From Salinadaptatus halalkaliphilus (lineage in GTDB: Archaea; Halobacteriota; Halobacteria; Halobacteriales; Natrialbaceae), in the NCBI RefSeq assembly GCF_006543045.1, contig NZ_RBZW01000032.1, forward strand, positions 1 through 64,000: a DNA stretch of 64,000 nt, given 5' to 3'. The translations under genes were made by a program, and so were the position numbers. Shown one piece after another: positions 42,102 to 50,997 of this stretch (position 1 is its first letter; each line of letters opens with the position of its first letter). The notes under the pieces are model-generated. The model worked only from the letters and a program-made list of their open reading frames with translations. It did not search any database and was not told the origin of the DNA.

Positions 42102-43201
42102 CCGGCGGCACCCCTCCGTGGCGGATTCCGTTCGGTGTTCGCCCACGCGATCGCAGCGGCGGATTCCGCGGCTCCCTCGACATCGGCCGCGCGAGCGGCT
42201 TCGGATTCGATCACCGGTACCGACGCACCGATCCTGATAAGCGTGCGCGCCGCCGTTACCCGGCACCGATCGTTCGGATCCGTGACGACGGCGTACTGGA
42301 GCCACTCGACCGACGTCGGATCACCCCACCGACCGAGCAGGGCGTAACACGTAATTCGGACCCCCGGAGCGGGATCGGAAATGATCCGCTCGATGTCGAC
42401 GTACTGACGAACCGCCGGCTGCCACCCCTGCCGCTCGAAGGTGGACAGCGCAGCGGCCCGAACGGATGGCGAGTCGTGCTCGAGCAACTCCCCGAGCCAC
42501 TCGAACAGTGCAGGTCGACGCTCGAGCCGACAGTGGCCGAGGACGAGCAGACACTGCAACAGCAACTCCTCGTCCCACCACTGACCGTCGACGGTCAGCT
42601 TCGACGTCAGTGCCGAGGCATCCGTCTGATTGAGCCGGTACAGCGTATCCAGGGCGAACACCGAGAGACGTTCCTCGTTCTGCCAGAGCAACAGCGATGT
42701 CGCTTCTTCGTTCGCGTTCGAGCCGCGACAGACGAGTAGCAGTCGTGCAGCTGCCGCGCGTGTCGAGGGGTGGCCGAGCGACGTCGCTCGCAACCGGTCG
42801 ACCGACACCGGCTGCTCGAGCAGCGTCAGCCAGATGAGGCCGCGGAGTCGCGTCGTCAATCGCCTCGACTCGAGCGAGCGGATCGCACGGTCGTCGATAC
42901 CCACCGCAGTCGCAAGCGCCAGTAGCTGCTCCCGTTCGCGTCCGCGAAGCTGACGGAGATACTGTGCGACCACGCGGCGGATGACGTACCGCTCGAGCCG
43001 GGAGTGGCTCTCGTACCAGTGCTCCCAGTCAGGATCGGATCGATCGATCCGGGCGAACAGTTCGGGCACGAGTTCGTGACGGATCGTCTCGCGTCGGGTG
43101 TCGATACTGTACCGAACCACCGCGATACAGAGCGTGATAGCTGCGACGAGTAGACAGATACCGACGATGGCAATGGCGACATCACTGAGCCAAGCGGTCA
43201 T
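42092..43201 (-). CDS. Membrane-anchored HEAT-repeat protein
   Basis: A 369-residue protein with one N-terminal transmembrane helix (about 6-28, VAIAIVGICLLVAAITLCIA) and a cytoplasmic all-helical domain. The helix pairs repeat with the HEAT pattern: GHPSTRAAAARLLLVC, DSPSVRAAALSTFERQG, PAPGVRITCYALLGRWGDPT and PNDRCRVTAARTLIRIG. HEAT arrays are protein-binding scaffolds. The gene overlaps the response regulator gene upstream by 4 nt and the GT2 gene downstream by 10 nt. It probably couples the regulator to the synthase, as a stand-in for the PilZ control used by bacteria; this is hypothesis. Confidence 0.8.
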   Translation of the reverse strand: MTAWLSDVAIAIVGICLLVAAITLCIAVVRYSIDTRRETIRHELVPELFARIDRSDPDWEHWYESHSRLERYVIRRVVAQYLRQLRGREREQLLALATAVGIDDRAIRSLESRRLTTRLRGLIWLTLLEQPVSVDRLRATSLGHPSTRAAAARLLLVCRGSNANEEATSLLLWQNEERLSVFALDTLYRLNQTDASALTSKLTVDGQWWDEELLLQCLLVLGHCRLERRPALFEWLGELLEHDSPSVRAAALSTFERQGWQPAVRQYVDIERIISDPAPGVRITCYALLGRWGDPTSVEWLQYAVVTDPNDRCRVTAARTLIRIGASVPVIESEAARAADVEGAAESAAAIAWANTERNPPRRGAAGWV

Positions 43202-43569
43202 TGGAGGAGACGGTCGAGCCTGACGACGACCTCCGATGGACTGAACGGTTTCACGACGTAATCGTCGGCACCGAGGGTGAACCCCTCGACGACATCGTCT
43301 TCGAGACCGCGACCGCTGATGAGAATAATTGGGAGGTCGTCGTAGCGGTCGTCCTTCTCGAACCGCCGGAGCAGTCCGAACCCATTGACTCCGGGCAACA
43401 TGATGTCGAGCAACAGCGCGTCCGGAAGCTCATCAGCCGACTCGAGATACTCCCAGCAGTCGTCACCGTCCCCAATCGCGGTGACGTCGTATCCCTCGAT
43501 CTCGAGGCGATAGCTGAGTATCTCCGAGATCTGTTCGTCGTCCTCGACGACGAGTACCTCTTGGCTCAT
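43198..43569 (-). CDS. Single-domain response regulator
   Basis: A 123-residue stand-alone receiver: VLVVEDDEQ at the N-terminus, phospho-acceptor Asp55 in ALLLDIMLPGVNG, switch Ser in ILISGRG and Lys106-region YVVKPFSP. There is no output domain. I start at the ATG at 43569 because a GGAGGG lies just upstream. It overlaps the HEAT gene by 4 nt and the preceding gene by 4 nt. A single-domain receiver co-translated with a HEAT protein suggests control by protein-protein contact rather than DNA binding. Confidence 0.9.
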   Translation of the reverse strand: MSQEVLVVEDDEQISEILSYRLEIEGYDVTAIGDGDDCWEYLESADELPDALLLDIMLPGVNGFGLLRRFEKDDRYDDLPIILISGRGLEDDVVEGFTLGADDYVVKPFSPSEVVVRLDRLLQ

Positions 43570-44588
43570 GGTCCCTCCGGATCGATCGCGAGGCGTATCT
43601 CGCCGGCGAGTTCGACGGCCGAGAGCGACCGACGAGTGAACTGCTGGTAGCCACAGACCGGGACCCACTCCGTGTCCATCGCCGTTCGACCGACGGCGAC
43701 GACCGGGAGCGGTGGACCCGAAGCCGGCGTTCGGAGTGCCACCAGATCCGATTCGTCGAGCACCGCGAGTCCGGCTTCGGAGAGGAAGACGCAGTCGATA
43801 TCGTGGAGCGCCGCGTACTCGTCGATGCCGGTAACGGACGCGGTCTCGACGATACAGCCGAGAGACTCGAGTCGTTCGAGGAGTGCCCCGTCGCCGGGAT
43901 CTTCCCCTGGAGCCGTTGCGACTACGACCCGCGGGGAGTCAGCCAGATCCACGTGCTGGGTCTCGAACACCGTGGCGACCGTCTCCCGTGTTGCTCGGGG
44001 TGAGAGGAACCCAGATATTCCCATAAACGGTGTGGGAAGCGTCCGATCGTCGATCGTCGATACGAGGATCAACGAACTGGGATCCTTTACTCGTTCGCTC
44101 ACGGTATTCAGGCTCTCGGTTGGCGGATCCGGAAGGATCCCGACATCGAGCACCACGTACCGCGCCGTGTCGGCCGCGCCGGAGTCATCGTCGCTCGAGT
44201 CGATCGCGTAGATGTCCGAGACGATGTCCACGTCGTAGCCGGACCGTTCGAACTGTTCGGTAAGCGCCGTGGCGAACGGTCCGGGTTCGATCGCGAGAAC
44301 GATCGCAAAAGGGGTCGAATCACTCACCGCTGGCGTCGACGTGGTCGCACTGGCATATTCGTCAGCAGTCAGTGTGGGATCGGTCGGTTCGGGCCCGTGG
44401 GCGACGAGCGCCGAAAGCTCGCTCGAGGCCGAAATAATCGCTTCTACCGCCTCGCGTTGCTCGTGGGTCAGTTCTCCCTCGAGATCTTCAAATAGGAATT
44501 CCGCGCTCGCGTAGACGACGGCTAACCGCCGCCTGAGTTCGAATCGAACGCCCGCCTCGGTTTCGATCGGTGTGGGTGGCCGTGTCAC
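43566..44588 (-). CDS. Tandem pseudo-receiver protein with HisKA-like helix
   Basis: A 340-residue soluble protein of no family I can name. The N-terminal helix pair (FELRRRLAVVYASAEFLFED) looks like a HisKA dimerisation helix lacking the His. Two receiver-like alpha/beta units follow. The first (about 75-200) keeps an Asp in YVVLDVGILPDPP. The second (about 220-340, starting RVVVATAPGEDPGDG) has no acidic pocket. I prefer the GTG at 44588, because a TTTATCC box sits 27-32 nt upstream (about 44614-44620); a GTG at 44633 would place that box inside the gene. It is the first gene of the regulator-HEAT-GT2 operon. Confidence 0.65.
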   Translation of the reverse strand: MTRPPTPIETEAGVRFELRRRLAVVYASAEFLFEDLEGELTHEQREAVEAIISASSELSALVAHGPEPTDPTLTADEYASATTSTPAVSDSTPFAIVLAIEPGPFATALTEQFERSGYDVDIVSDIYAIDSSDDDSGAADTARYVVLDVGILPDPPTESLNTVSERVKDPSSLILVSTIDDRTLPTPFMGISGFLSPRATRETVATVFETQHVDLADSPRVVVATAPGEDPGDGALLERLESLGCIVETASVTGIDEYAALHDIDCVFLSEAGLAVLDESDLVALRTPASGPPLPVVAVGRTAMDTEWVPVCGYQQFTRRSLSAVELAGEIRLAIDPEGP

Positions 44589-44681
44589 TGGTAGTGAGCG
44601 TACACCGCCAACCCGGATAAAGGCCGCCCCCACAATACAATCTCCACCAACGCAGATCGAGCGGAGGCGCCACCACCATTG

Positions 44682-44762
44682 ATACGAATTGTTGTAGCGT
44701 TTTACCGGTGATCACCGACCCCGTCCGGGTGATCACCGGTAAAGAACTACAACGGTCCGTAT
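44682..44762. repeat. Palindromic element copy C (81 bp, inverted core)
   Basis: Left arm 44682-44716 and right arm 44728-44762 are almost identical to those of copy B and in the same orientation. The 11-nt loop (44717-44727) is GACCCCGTCCG, the exact reverse complement of copy B's loop. It sits between the signalling operon and the ribosomal operon. Confidence 0.9.
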
Positions 44763-45198
44763 GAGGTACAAACATGCCAACTCGCTCATGGCGAACCCTC
44801 GACGTGACATCCACGGCTCGCAACGGACTCGCCAAATCACGTCTCTACTCCCGCCGAAACTTGGAGTCAGATGCCACCAGCAACGACCTTTTCGAGAATT
44901 TCGGAAACAACGGCTGTTACCTGTCTGTACCGACGTTACGATCGACCTTCACGGCTGCACAGGCGAAATACCACGTCAACCCTTTTCCAGTGTTGTCCCG
45001 AACCGCGCTCGCTCCGAACCACACGTTCGTCGCGAGGCTGGATGCCGACTACCGATCAGCGATCGAGAGTGTGTGCTCGTTCACCACGAATTCGGGGGTG
45101 TGAGAGCGTCACAGCCGCAATCGAATCCGCTATCCTTTTAAGATGGTATCGGCAACACATCGCTACAGTCTAGTGACGCGGCACCGAAGCGTTCTGGC
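44763..45198 (+). promoter_or_regulatory. Leader region of the ribosomal protein operon
   Basis: The frames in this 436-bp stretch are Arg/Ser/Thr-rich and not gene-like. A CTTTTAAG box at 45135-45142 is the best TATA candidate; transcription would start near 45165 and give a leader of about 30 nt before the ATG at 45199. No other feature could be supported. Confidence 0.4.
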
Positions 45199-46074
45199 AT
45201 GACTGTCAGCGTGCTCGTGCCGTCGTCGCTCTCCCGGGAAGCCGAGGACAAACGCGAGGCAACTCGCAAGCTCGGATACGTCGCCCGCGCGGCGACGGTT
45301 TACCGGGTTGATCGCCTGATCGTCTATCCCGATCGGGATGGCGAGACGGGACGATTCGACGGCGGGTTCGTCAGTACCGTTTTGCGGTACGCTGCGACGC
45401 CGCCATACCTCCGAAACGAGGTGTGGGGCAAACGAGACGAACTGGAGTATGCGGGCATCCTGCCACCGCTCCGTGCCGCGTCACAGACCGGCTCCGAATC
45501 GAACGGTTCGGGGTCGTTAAGACAAGGGATCGTGACCGAGGTCGGACCTGATCAACGCGTGCGGGTCAATTGCGGCTTGCAACACCCGATCGCCCTCAAC
45601 GTGCCTCCATCCATGGAGGTCGCCGAGGGCGAGCGCGTGACCATCAGGATCTCTTCGCGACGACCGGTCCGGGCGAAACTCGAGGACAGACCCCTTCCGG
45701 GGCTTTCGATCGAGCGGACGGACCTATCGGCAGCACTCGGCCGTGAGGACGCTGGCGTCCGTATCGCCGCCTCTCGATTCGGTGAGCAACTCACCGTCGG
45801 GCGGCTCGGGACGCTGGCCGGGCAGATCGACCGCGACGGGCTCACCGTCGCGTTCGGTGCACCCGAGAGAGGGCTGCCGGACATCCTCGGAATCGAGGCA
45901 TCCGCTGTCGCCGATACACGCGGTGTGGACGGCAACGGGGATGACGGAGTCGAACCCACAGCCGATCCGGGGTTCGACCTCTGGCTAAACACGGTTCCGA
46001 ACCAGGGAAGCGAGGTGGTGCGAACGGAAGAGGCTCTGTTCGCCACTCTCGCTCCCCTCTCACTCAGAGAGTGA
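45199..46074 (+). CDS. SPOUT-fold (COG2106-type) putative RNA methyltransferase
   Basis: A 291-residue member of the archaeal/eukaryotic SPOUT family (formerly DUF171). The N-terminus MTVSVLVPSSLSREAEDKRE and RKLGYVARAATVYRVDRLIV form the Rossmann-like half, followed by PPYLRNEVWGKRDELEYAGI. An inserted OB-like segment (about 110-165) comes next, and the trefoil knot region near the C-terminus has VAFGAPERGLPDILG and WLNTVPNQGSEVVRTEEALF. The family sits upstream of the uL3 gene in many archaea, which fits rRNA modification or ribosome assembly. The stop is 4 bp before uL3. Confidence 0.85.
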   Translation: MTVSVLVPSSLSREAEDKREATRKLGYVARAATVYRVDRLIVYPDRDGETGRFDGGFVSTVLRYAATPPYLRNEVWGKRDELEYAGILPPLRAASQTGSESNGSGSLRQGIVTEVGPDQRVRVNCGLQHPIALNVPPSMEVAEGERVTIRISSRRPVRAKLEDRPLPGLSIERTDLSAALGREDAGVRIAASRFGEQLTVGRLGTLAGQIDRDGLTVAFGAPERGLPDILGIEASAVADTRGVDGNGDDGVEPTADPGFDLWLNTVPNQGSEVVRTEEALFATLAPLSLRE

Positions 46075-46078
46075 TTGC

Positions 46079-47098
46079 ATGCCACAAGCAAATACACCAC
46101 GCAAAGGCTCACTCGGGTTCGGTCCACGGACGCGTGCGGACAGCGAAGTCCCGCGTTTTAACTCGTGGCCGGACGACGACGGACAGCCGACGCTCCAGGG
46201 CTTTGCCGGCTACAAGGCTGGCATGACCCACGTCGTGATGGTCGACGACAAAGCGAATTCGCCGACCGAGGGGATGGAAGAGACCGTCCCCGTCACGATC
46301 GTGGAGACGCCGCCAATGCGCGCCGTCGCCCTGCGTGCGTACGAGGACACACCATATGGACAGAAGCCGGTCACCGAGGTCTGGACCGACGAGTTCGTCC
46401 CAGAACTCGATCGTGTACTCGACCTTCCCGGTGACGACTACGACACCGACGCCGCCGAAGACGAGCTCCGCGGACTGCTCGAGAACGGTCGCGTCCACGA
46501 CGTTCGCGTCATCACCCACACGGTGCCTGGCTCGATCCAGTCGGTGCCAAAGAAGAAACCGGACGTGATGGAGACTCGGGTCGGCGGCGGTTCCATCGAG
46601 GACCGCGTCGAGTTCGCCCTCGAGACGATCGCCGAGGGTGGCGAACACGTCATGAACGACGTGTTTCGTGCCGGCGAGTACGTCGACGCGAGCGGCGTCA
46701 CGAAAGGGAAAGGGACCCAGGGTCCCGTCAAACGCTGGGGCGTCCAGAAACGAAAGGGCAAGCACGCCCGGCAGGGATGGCGCCGCCGCATCGGTAACCT
46801 CGGCCCGTGGAACCCGAGCCGCGTTCGCTCGACGGTTCCACAGCAGGGCCAGACGGGCTACCACCAGCGAACCGAACTGAACAAGCGCCTCGTCGACATC
46901 GGCGAGGGTGCTGACGCGACGGTCGACGGCGGCTTCGTCAACTACGGCGAAGTCGACGGTCCGCACGCGTTGATCAAGGGCTCGCTCCCCGGGCCACAGA
47001 AGCGTCTCGTACGCTTCCGCCCGGCGATCCGACCCGGAGACCAGCCACGCCTCGATCCCGAGGTTCGGTACGTCTCCACCGCATCCAACCAGGGATAA
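46079..47098 (+). CDS. rpl3: Ribosomal protein uL3
   Basis: 339 residues, the long archaeal/eukaryotic form. It starts MPQANTPRKGSLGFGPRTRA and has TKGKGTQGPVKRWGVQ, the extension that reaches the peptidyl-transferase centre. The end VRFRPAIRPGDQPRLDPEVRY is conserved in haloarchaea. It binds 23S rRNA early in assembly. It sits 4 bp after the SPOUT gene and 3 bp before uL4, in one long operon. Confidence 0.97.
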   Translation: MPQANTPRKGSLGFGPRTRADSEVPRFNSWPDDDGQPTLQGFAGYKAGMTHVVMVDDKANSPTEGMEETVPVTIVETPPMRAVALRAYEDTPYGQKPVTEVWTDEFVPELDRVLDLPGDDYDTDAAEDELRGLLENGRVHDVRVITHTVPGSIQSVPKKKPDVMETRVGGGSIEDRVEFALETIAEGGEHVMNDVFRAGEYVDASGVTKGKGTQGPVKRWGVQKRKGKHARQGWRRRIGNLGPWNPSRVRSTVPQQGQTGYHQRTELNKRLVDIGEGADATVDGGFVNYGEVDGPHALIKGSLPGPQKRLVRFRPAIRPGDQPRLDPEVRYVSTASNQG

Positions 47099-47101
47099 CA
47101 C

Positions 47102-47854
47102 ATGCAGGCAACAGTACGCAACCTGGACGGCGACGAAGCGGCCACGGTCGATCTTCCGTCGGTCTTCGAGACCACCTACCGCCCGGATCTGATCGCTCGC
47201 GCCGTCAACGTCGCCCAGGCAAACCGAAAACAGGACTACGGTGCCGACGAGTTCGCCGGCAAGCGCACGCCCGCGGAATCGTTCGGTAGCGGCCGCGGCA
47301 TGGCTCACGTTCCACGCCAGGATGGGCGCGCACGACGCGTTCCCCAGGCTATCAAAGGACGAAAGGCCCACCCGCCGAAGGCCGAGAAAGACCAGTCCGA
47401 ATCGATCAACACGAAAGCAAAGAAACTGGCCGTCCGCAGCGCGATCGCTGCGACGACCGACGCCGAACTGGTCGCCGATCGTGGCCACCAGTTCGACGAC
47501 GACGCCGAGATTCCGGTCGTCGTCGACGACGAGTTCGAAGACCTCGAAAAGACGAAAGAAGTCGTCTCGTTCCTCGAGTCTGCCGGCCTCGCCGACGACA
47601 TCGAGCGCGCAGACGAGGGTCGAAGCGTCCGTTCCGGGCAGGGGAAACTCCGTGGCCGGAAGTACAAGACGCCGAAATCGATCCTCTTTGTCACCTCGAA
47701 CGACTCGGGTCCGTCCCGTGCGGCCCGGAATCTCGCCGGCGCGGACGTGACGACTGCTGCGGAGGTCAACGCGGAGGATCTCGCCCCGGGTGCACAGCCG
47801 GGTCGACTCACCGTCTGGACCGAAAGTGCTCTCGAGGAGGTGGCTGACCGATGA
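47102..47854 (+). CDS. rpl4: Ribosomal protein uL4
   Basis: 250 residues, archaeal-type. The N-terminus MQATVRNLDGDEAATVDLPS is followed by the loop rich in Arg/Gly (GSGRGMAHVPRQDGRARRVP) that lines the exit tunnel. A C-terminal globular part ends LTVWTESALEEVADR. It overlaps uL23 by 4 nt. In bacteria uL4 represses its operon; whether that holds here is unknown. Confidence 0.96.
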   Translation: MQATVRNLDGDEAATVDLPSVFETTYRPDLIARAVNVAQANRKQDYGADEFAGKRTPAESFGSGRGMAHVPRQDGRARRVPQAIKGRKAHPPKAEKDQSESINTKAKKLAVRSAIAATTDAELVADRGHQFDDDAEIPVVVDDEFEDLEKTKEVVSFLESAGLADDIERADEGRSVRSGQGKLRGRKYKTPKSILFVTSNDSGPSRAARNLAGADVTTAAEVNAEDLAPGAQPGRLTVWTESALEEVADR

Positions 47855-48105
47855 GCTCGATCATCGAACACCCGCTGGTGACCGAGAAGGCGATGAACGA
47901 CATGGACTTCGAGAACAAGCTCCAGTTCGTCGTCAATCCGGACGCGAGCAAGCCGGAGATCGCCGATGCAGTCGAGAGTCGCTTCGATGTCGGCGTCGCC
48001 GGCGTCAACACGCAACTGACGATGAAAGGCAAGAAGAAAGCAACCGTCGAACTCTCCGAGGACGACGACGCACAGGAAGTCGCCTCGCGAATCGGGGTGT
48101 TCTGA
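47851..48105 (+). CDS. rpl23: Ribosomal protein uL23
   Basis: 84 residues, starting MSSIIEHPLVTEKAMNDMDF and ending in the loop VAGVNTQLTMKGKKKATVEL. It binds domain III of 23S rRNA at the tunnel exit, where signal recognition particle docks. It lacks the long N-terminal tail of the eukaryotic form. Overlaps uL4 by 4 nt; 2 bp before uL2. Confidence 0.97.
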   Translation: MSSIIEHPLVTEKAMNDMDFENKLQFVVNPDASKPEIADAVESRFDVGVAGVNTQLTMKGKKKATVELSEDDDAQEVASRIGVF

Positions 48106-48107
48106 GA

Positions 48108-48830
48108 ATGGGACGACGCATTTTCGGACAACGACGCGGTCGCGGGACCTCCACGTTCCGTGCCCCGTCGCACCGATACAAGGCGAAGCTCGATCACAAG
48201 AAGTCCGAAGACGACGGCGTCGTTTCCGGTACCGTCGTCGACATCGAACACGACCCCGCCCGATCCGCGCCGGTCGCAGCTATCGAGTTCGAGGACGGCG
48301 ATCAGCGACTCGTCCTCGCGCCCGAAGGTATCAGCGTCGGCGAGGAGATTCAGGTCGGCGTCTCCGCGGAGATCAAGCCGGGCAACACGCTCCCGCTCGC
48401 GGAGATTCCCGAAGGTGTTCCGGTCTGTAACGTCGAGGCAAACCAGGGCGACGGCGGCAAGTTCGCTCGAGCCTCCGGCGTCAACGCAGATCTGATCACC
48501 CACGACCGCAACGCCGCGGTCGTCCAGCTGCCAAGCGGCGAGGTCAAGCGCCTCGATCCGCAGTGTCGCGCCACTATCGGCGTCGTCGCCGGTGGGGGTC
48601 GCACGGAGAAGCCGATGGTCAAGGCAGGCAACAAGTACCACAAAATGAAAGCTCGAGGCTCCAAGTGGCCTCGCGTCCGCGGTGTCGCGATGAACGCCGT
48701 CGACCACCCGTTCGGTGGTGGCGGCCGCCAGCACCCCGGCAAACCGAAGTCCGTCTCGCGGGATGCCCCGCCGGGACGGAAGGTCGGTGACATCTCCTCG
48801 CGCCGTACCGGTCGAGGTGGAGACAAATGA
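48108..48830 (+). CDS. rpl2: Ribosomal protein uL2
   Basis: 240 residues. The start [20 protein letters not shown] at 48108 is the family start; the upstream open frame lies antisense-like over uL4/uL23. The core OB/SH3 domain is followed by the conserved loop [20 protein letters not shown], with the His near the peptidyl-transferase centre. Needed for subunit joining and peptide bond formation. Overlaps uS19 by 4 nt. Confidence 0.97.
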   Translation: MGRRIFGQRRGRGTSTFRAPSHRYKAKLDHKKSEDDGVVSGTVVDIEHDPARSAPVAAIEFEDGDQRLVLAPEGISVGEEIQVGVSAEIKPGNTLPLAEIPEGVPVCNVEANQGDGGKFARASGVNADLITHDRNAAVVQLPSGEVKRLDPQCRATIGVVAGGGRTEKPMVKAGNKYHKMKARGSKWPRVRGVAMNAVDHPFGGGGRQHPGKPKSVSRDAPPGRKVGDISSRRTGRGGDK

Positions 48831-49249
48831 GTCAGGAGTACAGAACCGGCCGTGAAGGTGAGTTTACCTACCGCGGCCACACGCTCGACGAGCTGCAGGA
48901 ACTGGAGCTCGAAGCGGTTGCGGAACTGCTGCCCGCTCGCCAGCGGCGAAGTATCGAACGCGGCCTCTCCATCGAAAAGGAGAAACTCCTCGAGAAGGCT
49001 CGCAATGCCGAAGAGGAGGAGACCGCGAACGCACCGATTCGGACGCACCTGCGGGATATGCCGATCCTGCCGGAGTTCGTCGGACTGACCTTCGAAGTGT
49101 ACAACGGTCAGGCTTTCGAGCGCGTCCGCGTCGAGCCCGAGATGATCGGCCACTATCTCGGCGAGTTCCAGCTGACCCGCACCTCGGTCGAACACGGGCA
49201 GGCTGGTATCGGTGCGACCCGATCGTCGAAGTTCGTCCCACTGAAGTGA
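48827..49249 (+). CDS. rps19: Ribosomal protein uS19
   Basis: 140 residues, the archaeal form with an N-terminal extension ([20 protein letters not shown]) before the common fold. The C-terminal signature includes [20 protein letters not shown] and [14 protein letters not shown]. It contacts 16S rRNA at the head of the small subunit. Seven bases separate it from uL22. Confidence 0.96.
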   Translation: MSQEYRTGREGEFTYRGHTLDELQELELEAVAELLPARQRRSIERGLSIEKEKLLEKARNAEEEETANAPIRTHLRDMPILPEFVGLTFEVYNGQAFERVRVEPEMIGHYLGEFQLTRTSVEHGQAGIGATRSSKFVPLK

Positions 49250-49256
49250 TCAACGT

Positions 49257-49763
49257 ATGGGAATCAACTACTCAGTCGACGCAGATCCAGACGAGACCGC
49301 GAAAGCGATGCTCCGGGAGCGTCCGATGAGCCACAAGCACAGCAAGGAGGTCGCCCGCGAGCTCAAGGGTCGAACCGTCGCCGACGCCCAGGAGTACCTG
49401 CAGGCAGTGATCGACGGCGAGCAGTCGGTGCCGTTCCGATCGCACAACACCGGCGCCGGCCACCGATCCGATATCGACGGCTGGGACGCTGGCAAGTACC
49501 CCGAAAAGGTCTCCACGGCGTTTCTCGAGTTGCTCGAGAACGTCGCGGCAAACGCGGACCACCAAGGTTTCGACGGTGAGTCGATGGCGATCGCACACGT
49601 CGCCGCTCACAAGGTCGGCGAATCGGCCGGTCGCAAACCCCGCGCGATGGGACGGGCATCCGCCTGGAACACGCCGGAGGTCGATGTCGAGATCGTCGTC
49701 GAAGATGTCGACGACACCGCGACCGCCACGGACGACACCGAGGACGAGGATGGTGACAACTAA
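49257..49763 (+). CDS. rpl22: Ribosomal protein uL22
   Basis: 168 residues, starting [20 protein letters not shown]. The conserved region has [20 protein letters not shown], and the extended hairpin lines the exit tunnel. The last 25 residues are very acidic ([17 protein letters not shown]), a haloarchaeal adaptation. The stop overlaps the uS3 start by 1 nt (TAATG). Confidence 0.95.
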   Translation: MGINYSVDADPDETAKAMLRERPMSHKHSKEVARELKGRTVADAQEYLQAVIDGEQSVPFRSHNTGAGHRSDIDGWDAGKYPEKVSTAFLELLENVAANADHQGFDGESMAIAHVAAHKVGESAGRKPRAMGRASAWNTPEVDVEIVVEDVDDTATATDDTEDEDGDN

Positions 49764-50728
49764 TGGCTGACGAACATCAATTCATCGAGAACGGCCTGCA
49801 GCGGTCCCAAATCGACGAGTTCTTCGAAGAAGAGCTCGGCCGCGCAGGCTACGGTGGCATGGACGTCGCCAAGACGCCGATGGGAACCCAAATCGTCCTC
49901 AAGGCCGAAAAGCCCGGGATGGTCATCGGCAAAGGCGGCGAGAACATCCGGAAGGTCACGACGGCCCTCGAGGACCGATTCAACCTCGAGGACCCGCAGA
50001 TCGATGTCCAGGAAGTCGAGGAACCGGACCTCAACGCCCGAATCGTCGCGGATCGACTGGCCAACGCACTCGAGCGTGGCTGGTACTTCCGGAAAGCCGG
50101 TCACACGACGATCGACCGGATCATGGAAGCCGGTGCGCTGGGTGCCGAGATCGTCCTCTCGGGGAAGGTCACGGGCGCCCGCTCGCGCGTCGAGAAGTTC
50201 AACCGCGGCTACATCAAGCACAACGGCGAACCCGCCGAGGAGGTTGTCGACCACGGCCAGGGCGTCGCCGTCATGAAGCTCGGAACCATCGGGGTCGACG
50301 TCAAGATCATCCCGCCGGGTGCCGAGCTCCCCGATGACTTCGGCGTTCACGAAGAGATGGATCCCGAAGAGATCGTCCCCGACGCCGTCGAGGCCAACGA
50401 GGCCGAAGGCGTCGAAGAGCTGCTCGAGGGTGAACCCGAGGACGCCGACGCGACCGAGGAGGGCGCGGAGGCAGCCGCCGAGGAGACCGTCGAAACCCCG
50501 ACCGACGATGAGGCCGACCTCGACGAAGAGGTCGTCGAGGAAGTCATCGAGGAAGAGGTCGAGGCCGACGCCGACGACGGTGCCGAGGAGTTCGACGAGG
50601 TCGACGTCCCCGGCGACGAGGCTGTCGAGGAAGAACTTGAGGAACTCGAAGAAGATGTCGAGGCCGAAGCCGAGGAACTCGTCGCGGAGATGGAAGACGA
50701 GGACGCTGACGAGGGAGGTGACGCCTGA
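49763..50728 (+). CDS. rps3: Ribosomal protein uS3 with long acidic tail
   Basis: 321 residues. The N-terminal type II KH domain has [20 protein letters not shown], followed by the S3 C-terminal domain with [19 protein letters not shown]. From about residue 200 onward a roughly 120-residue Glu/Asp/Ala/Val tail follows (for example [20 protein letters not shown]), characteristic of haloarchaeal uS3. It binds 16S rRNA at the mRNA entry site. Overlaps both neighbours by 1 nt. Confidence 0.95.
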   Translation: MADEHQFIENGLQRSQIDEFFEEELGRAGYGGMDVAKTPMGTQIVLKAEKPGMVIGKGGENIRKVTTALEDRFNLEDPQIDVQEVEEPDLNARIVADRLANALERGWYFRKAGHTTIDRIMEAGALGAEIVLSGKVTGARSRVEKFNRGYIKHNGEPAEEVVDHGQGVAVMKLGTIGVDVKIIPPGAELPDDFGVHEEMDPEEIVPDAVEANEAEGVEELLEGEPEDADATEEGAEAAAEETVETPTDDEADLDEEVVEEVIEEEVEADADDGAEEFDEVDVPGDEAVEEELEELEEDVEAEAEELVAEMEDEDADEGGDA

Positions 50729-50934
50729 TGGCGATTCTCCACGTCGAAGAGATTCGTGACATGACGCCCGCCGAACGCGCAGAGGAACTCGAGGAACTGG
50801 AGACGGAACTCCTGAACTCGAAGTCCGTCCTCGCAGCCGGTGGTGCCCCGGAGAATCCGGGCCGAATCGGCGAACTGAGTCGCACTATCGCGCGGATCAA
50901 GACGATCCAGCAGGAAGAAGGGGATCTCGAATGA
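50728..50934 (+). CDS. rpl29: Ribosomal protein uL29
   Basis: 68 residues of the two-helix uL29 fold: [20 protein letters not shown], then [19 protein letters not shown] and [19 protein letters not shown]. It sits beside uL23 at the tunnel exit. Starts at the last base of the uS3 stop. Confidence 0.95.
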   Translation: MAILHVEEIRDMTPAERAEELEELETELLNSKSVLAAGGAPENPGRIGELSRTIARIKTIQQEEGDLE

Positions 50935-50997
50935 GATCCAGTATCCGAACGGGCCATGCCCGTGAGGAAGGCGATCTCGACGGCGAATAAGCAATTA

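Noticed and set aside
44774-45103. Two overlapping plus-strand frames between copy C and the ribosomal operon
   Set aside because: Composition is Arg/Ser/Thr-rich, unlike haloarchaeal proteins, with no ribosome-binding site or recognisable motif.
50360-50728. Extreme Glu/Asp tail of uS3 as a novel feature
   Set aside because: Long acidic tails on uS3 are normal for haloarchaea and fit the salt-in lifestyle.
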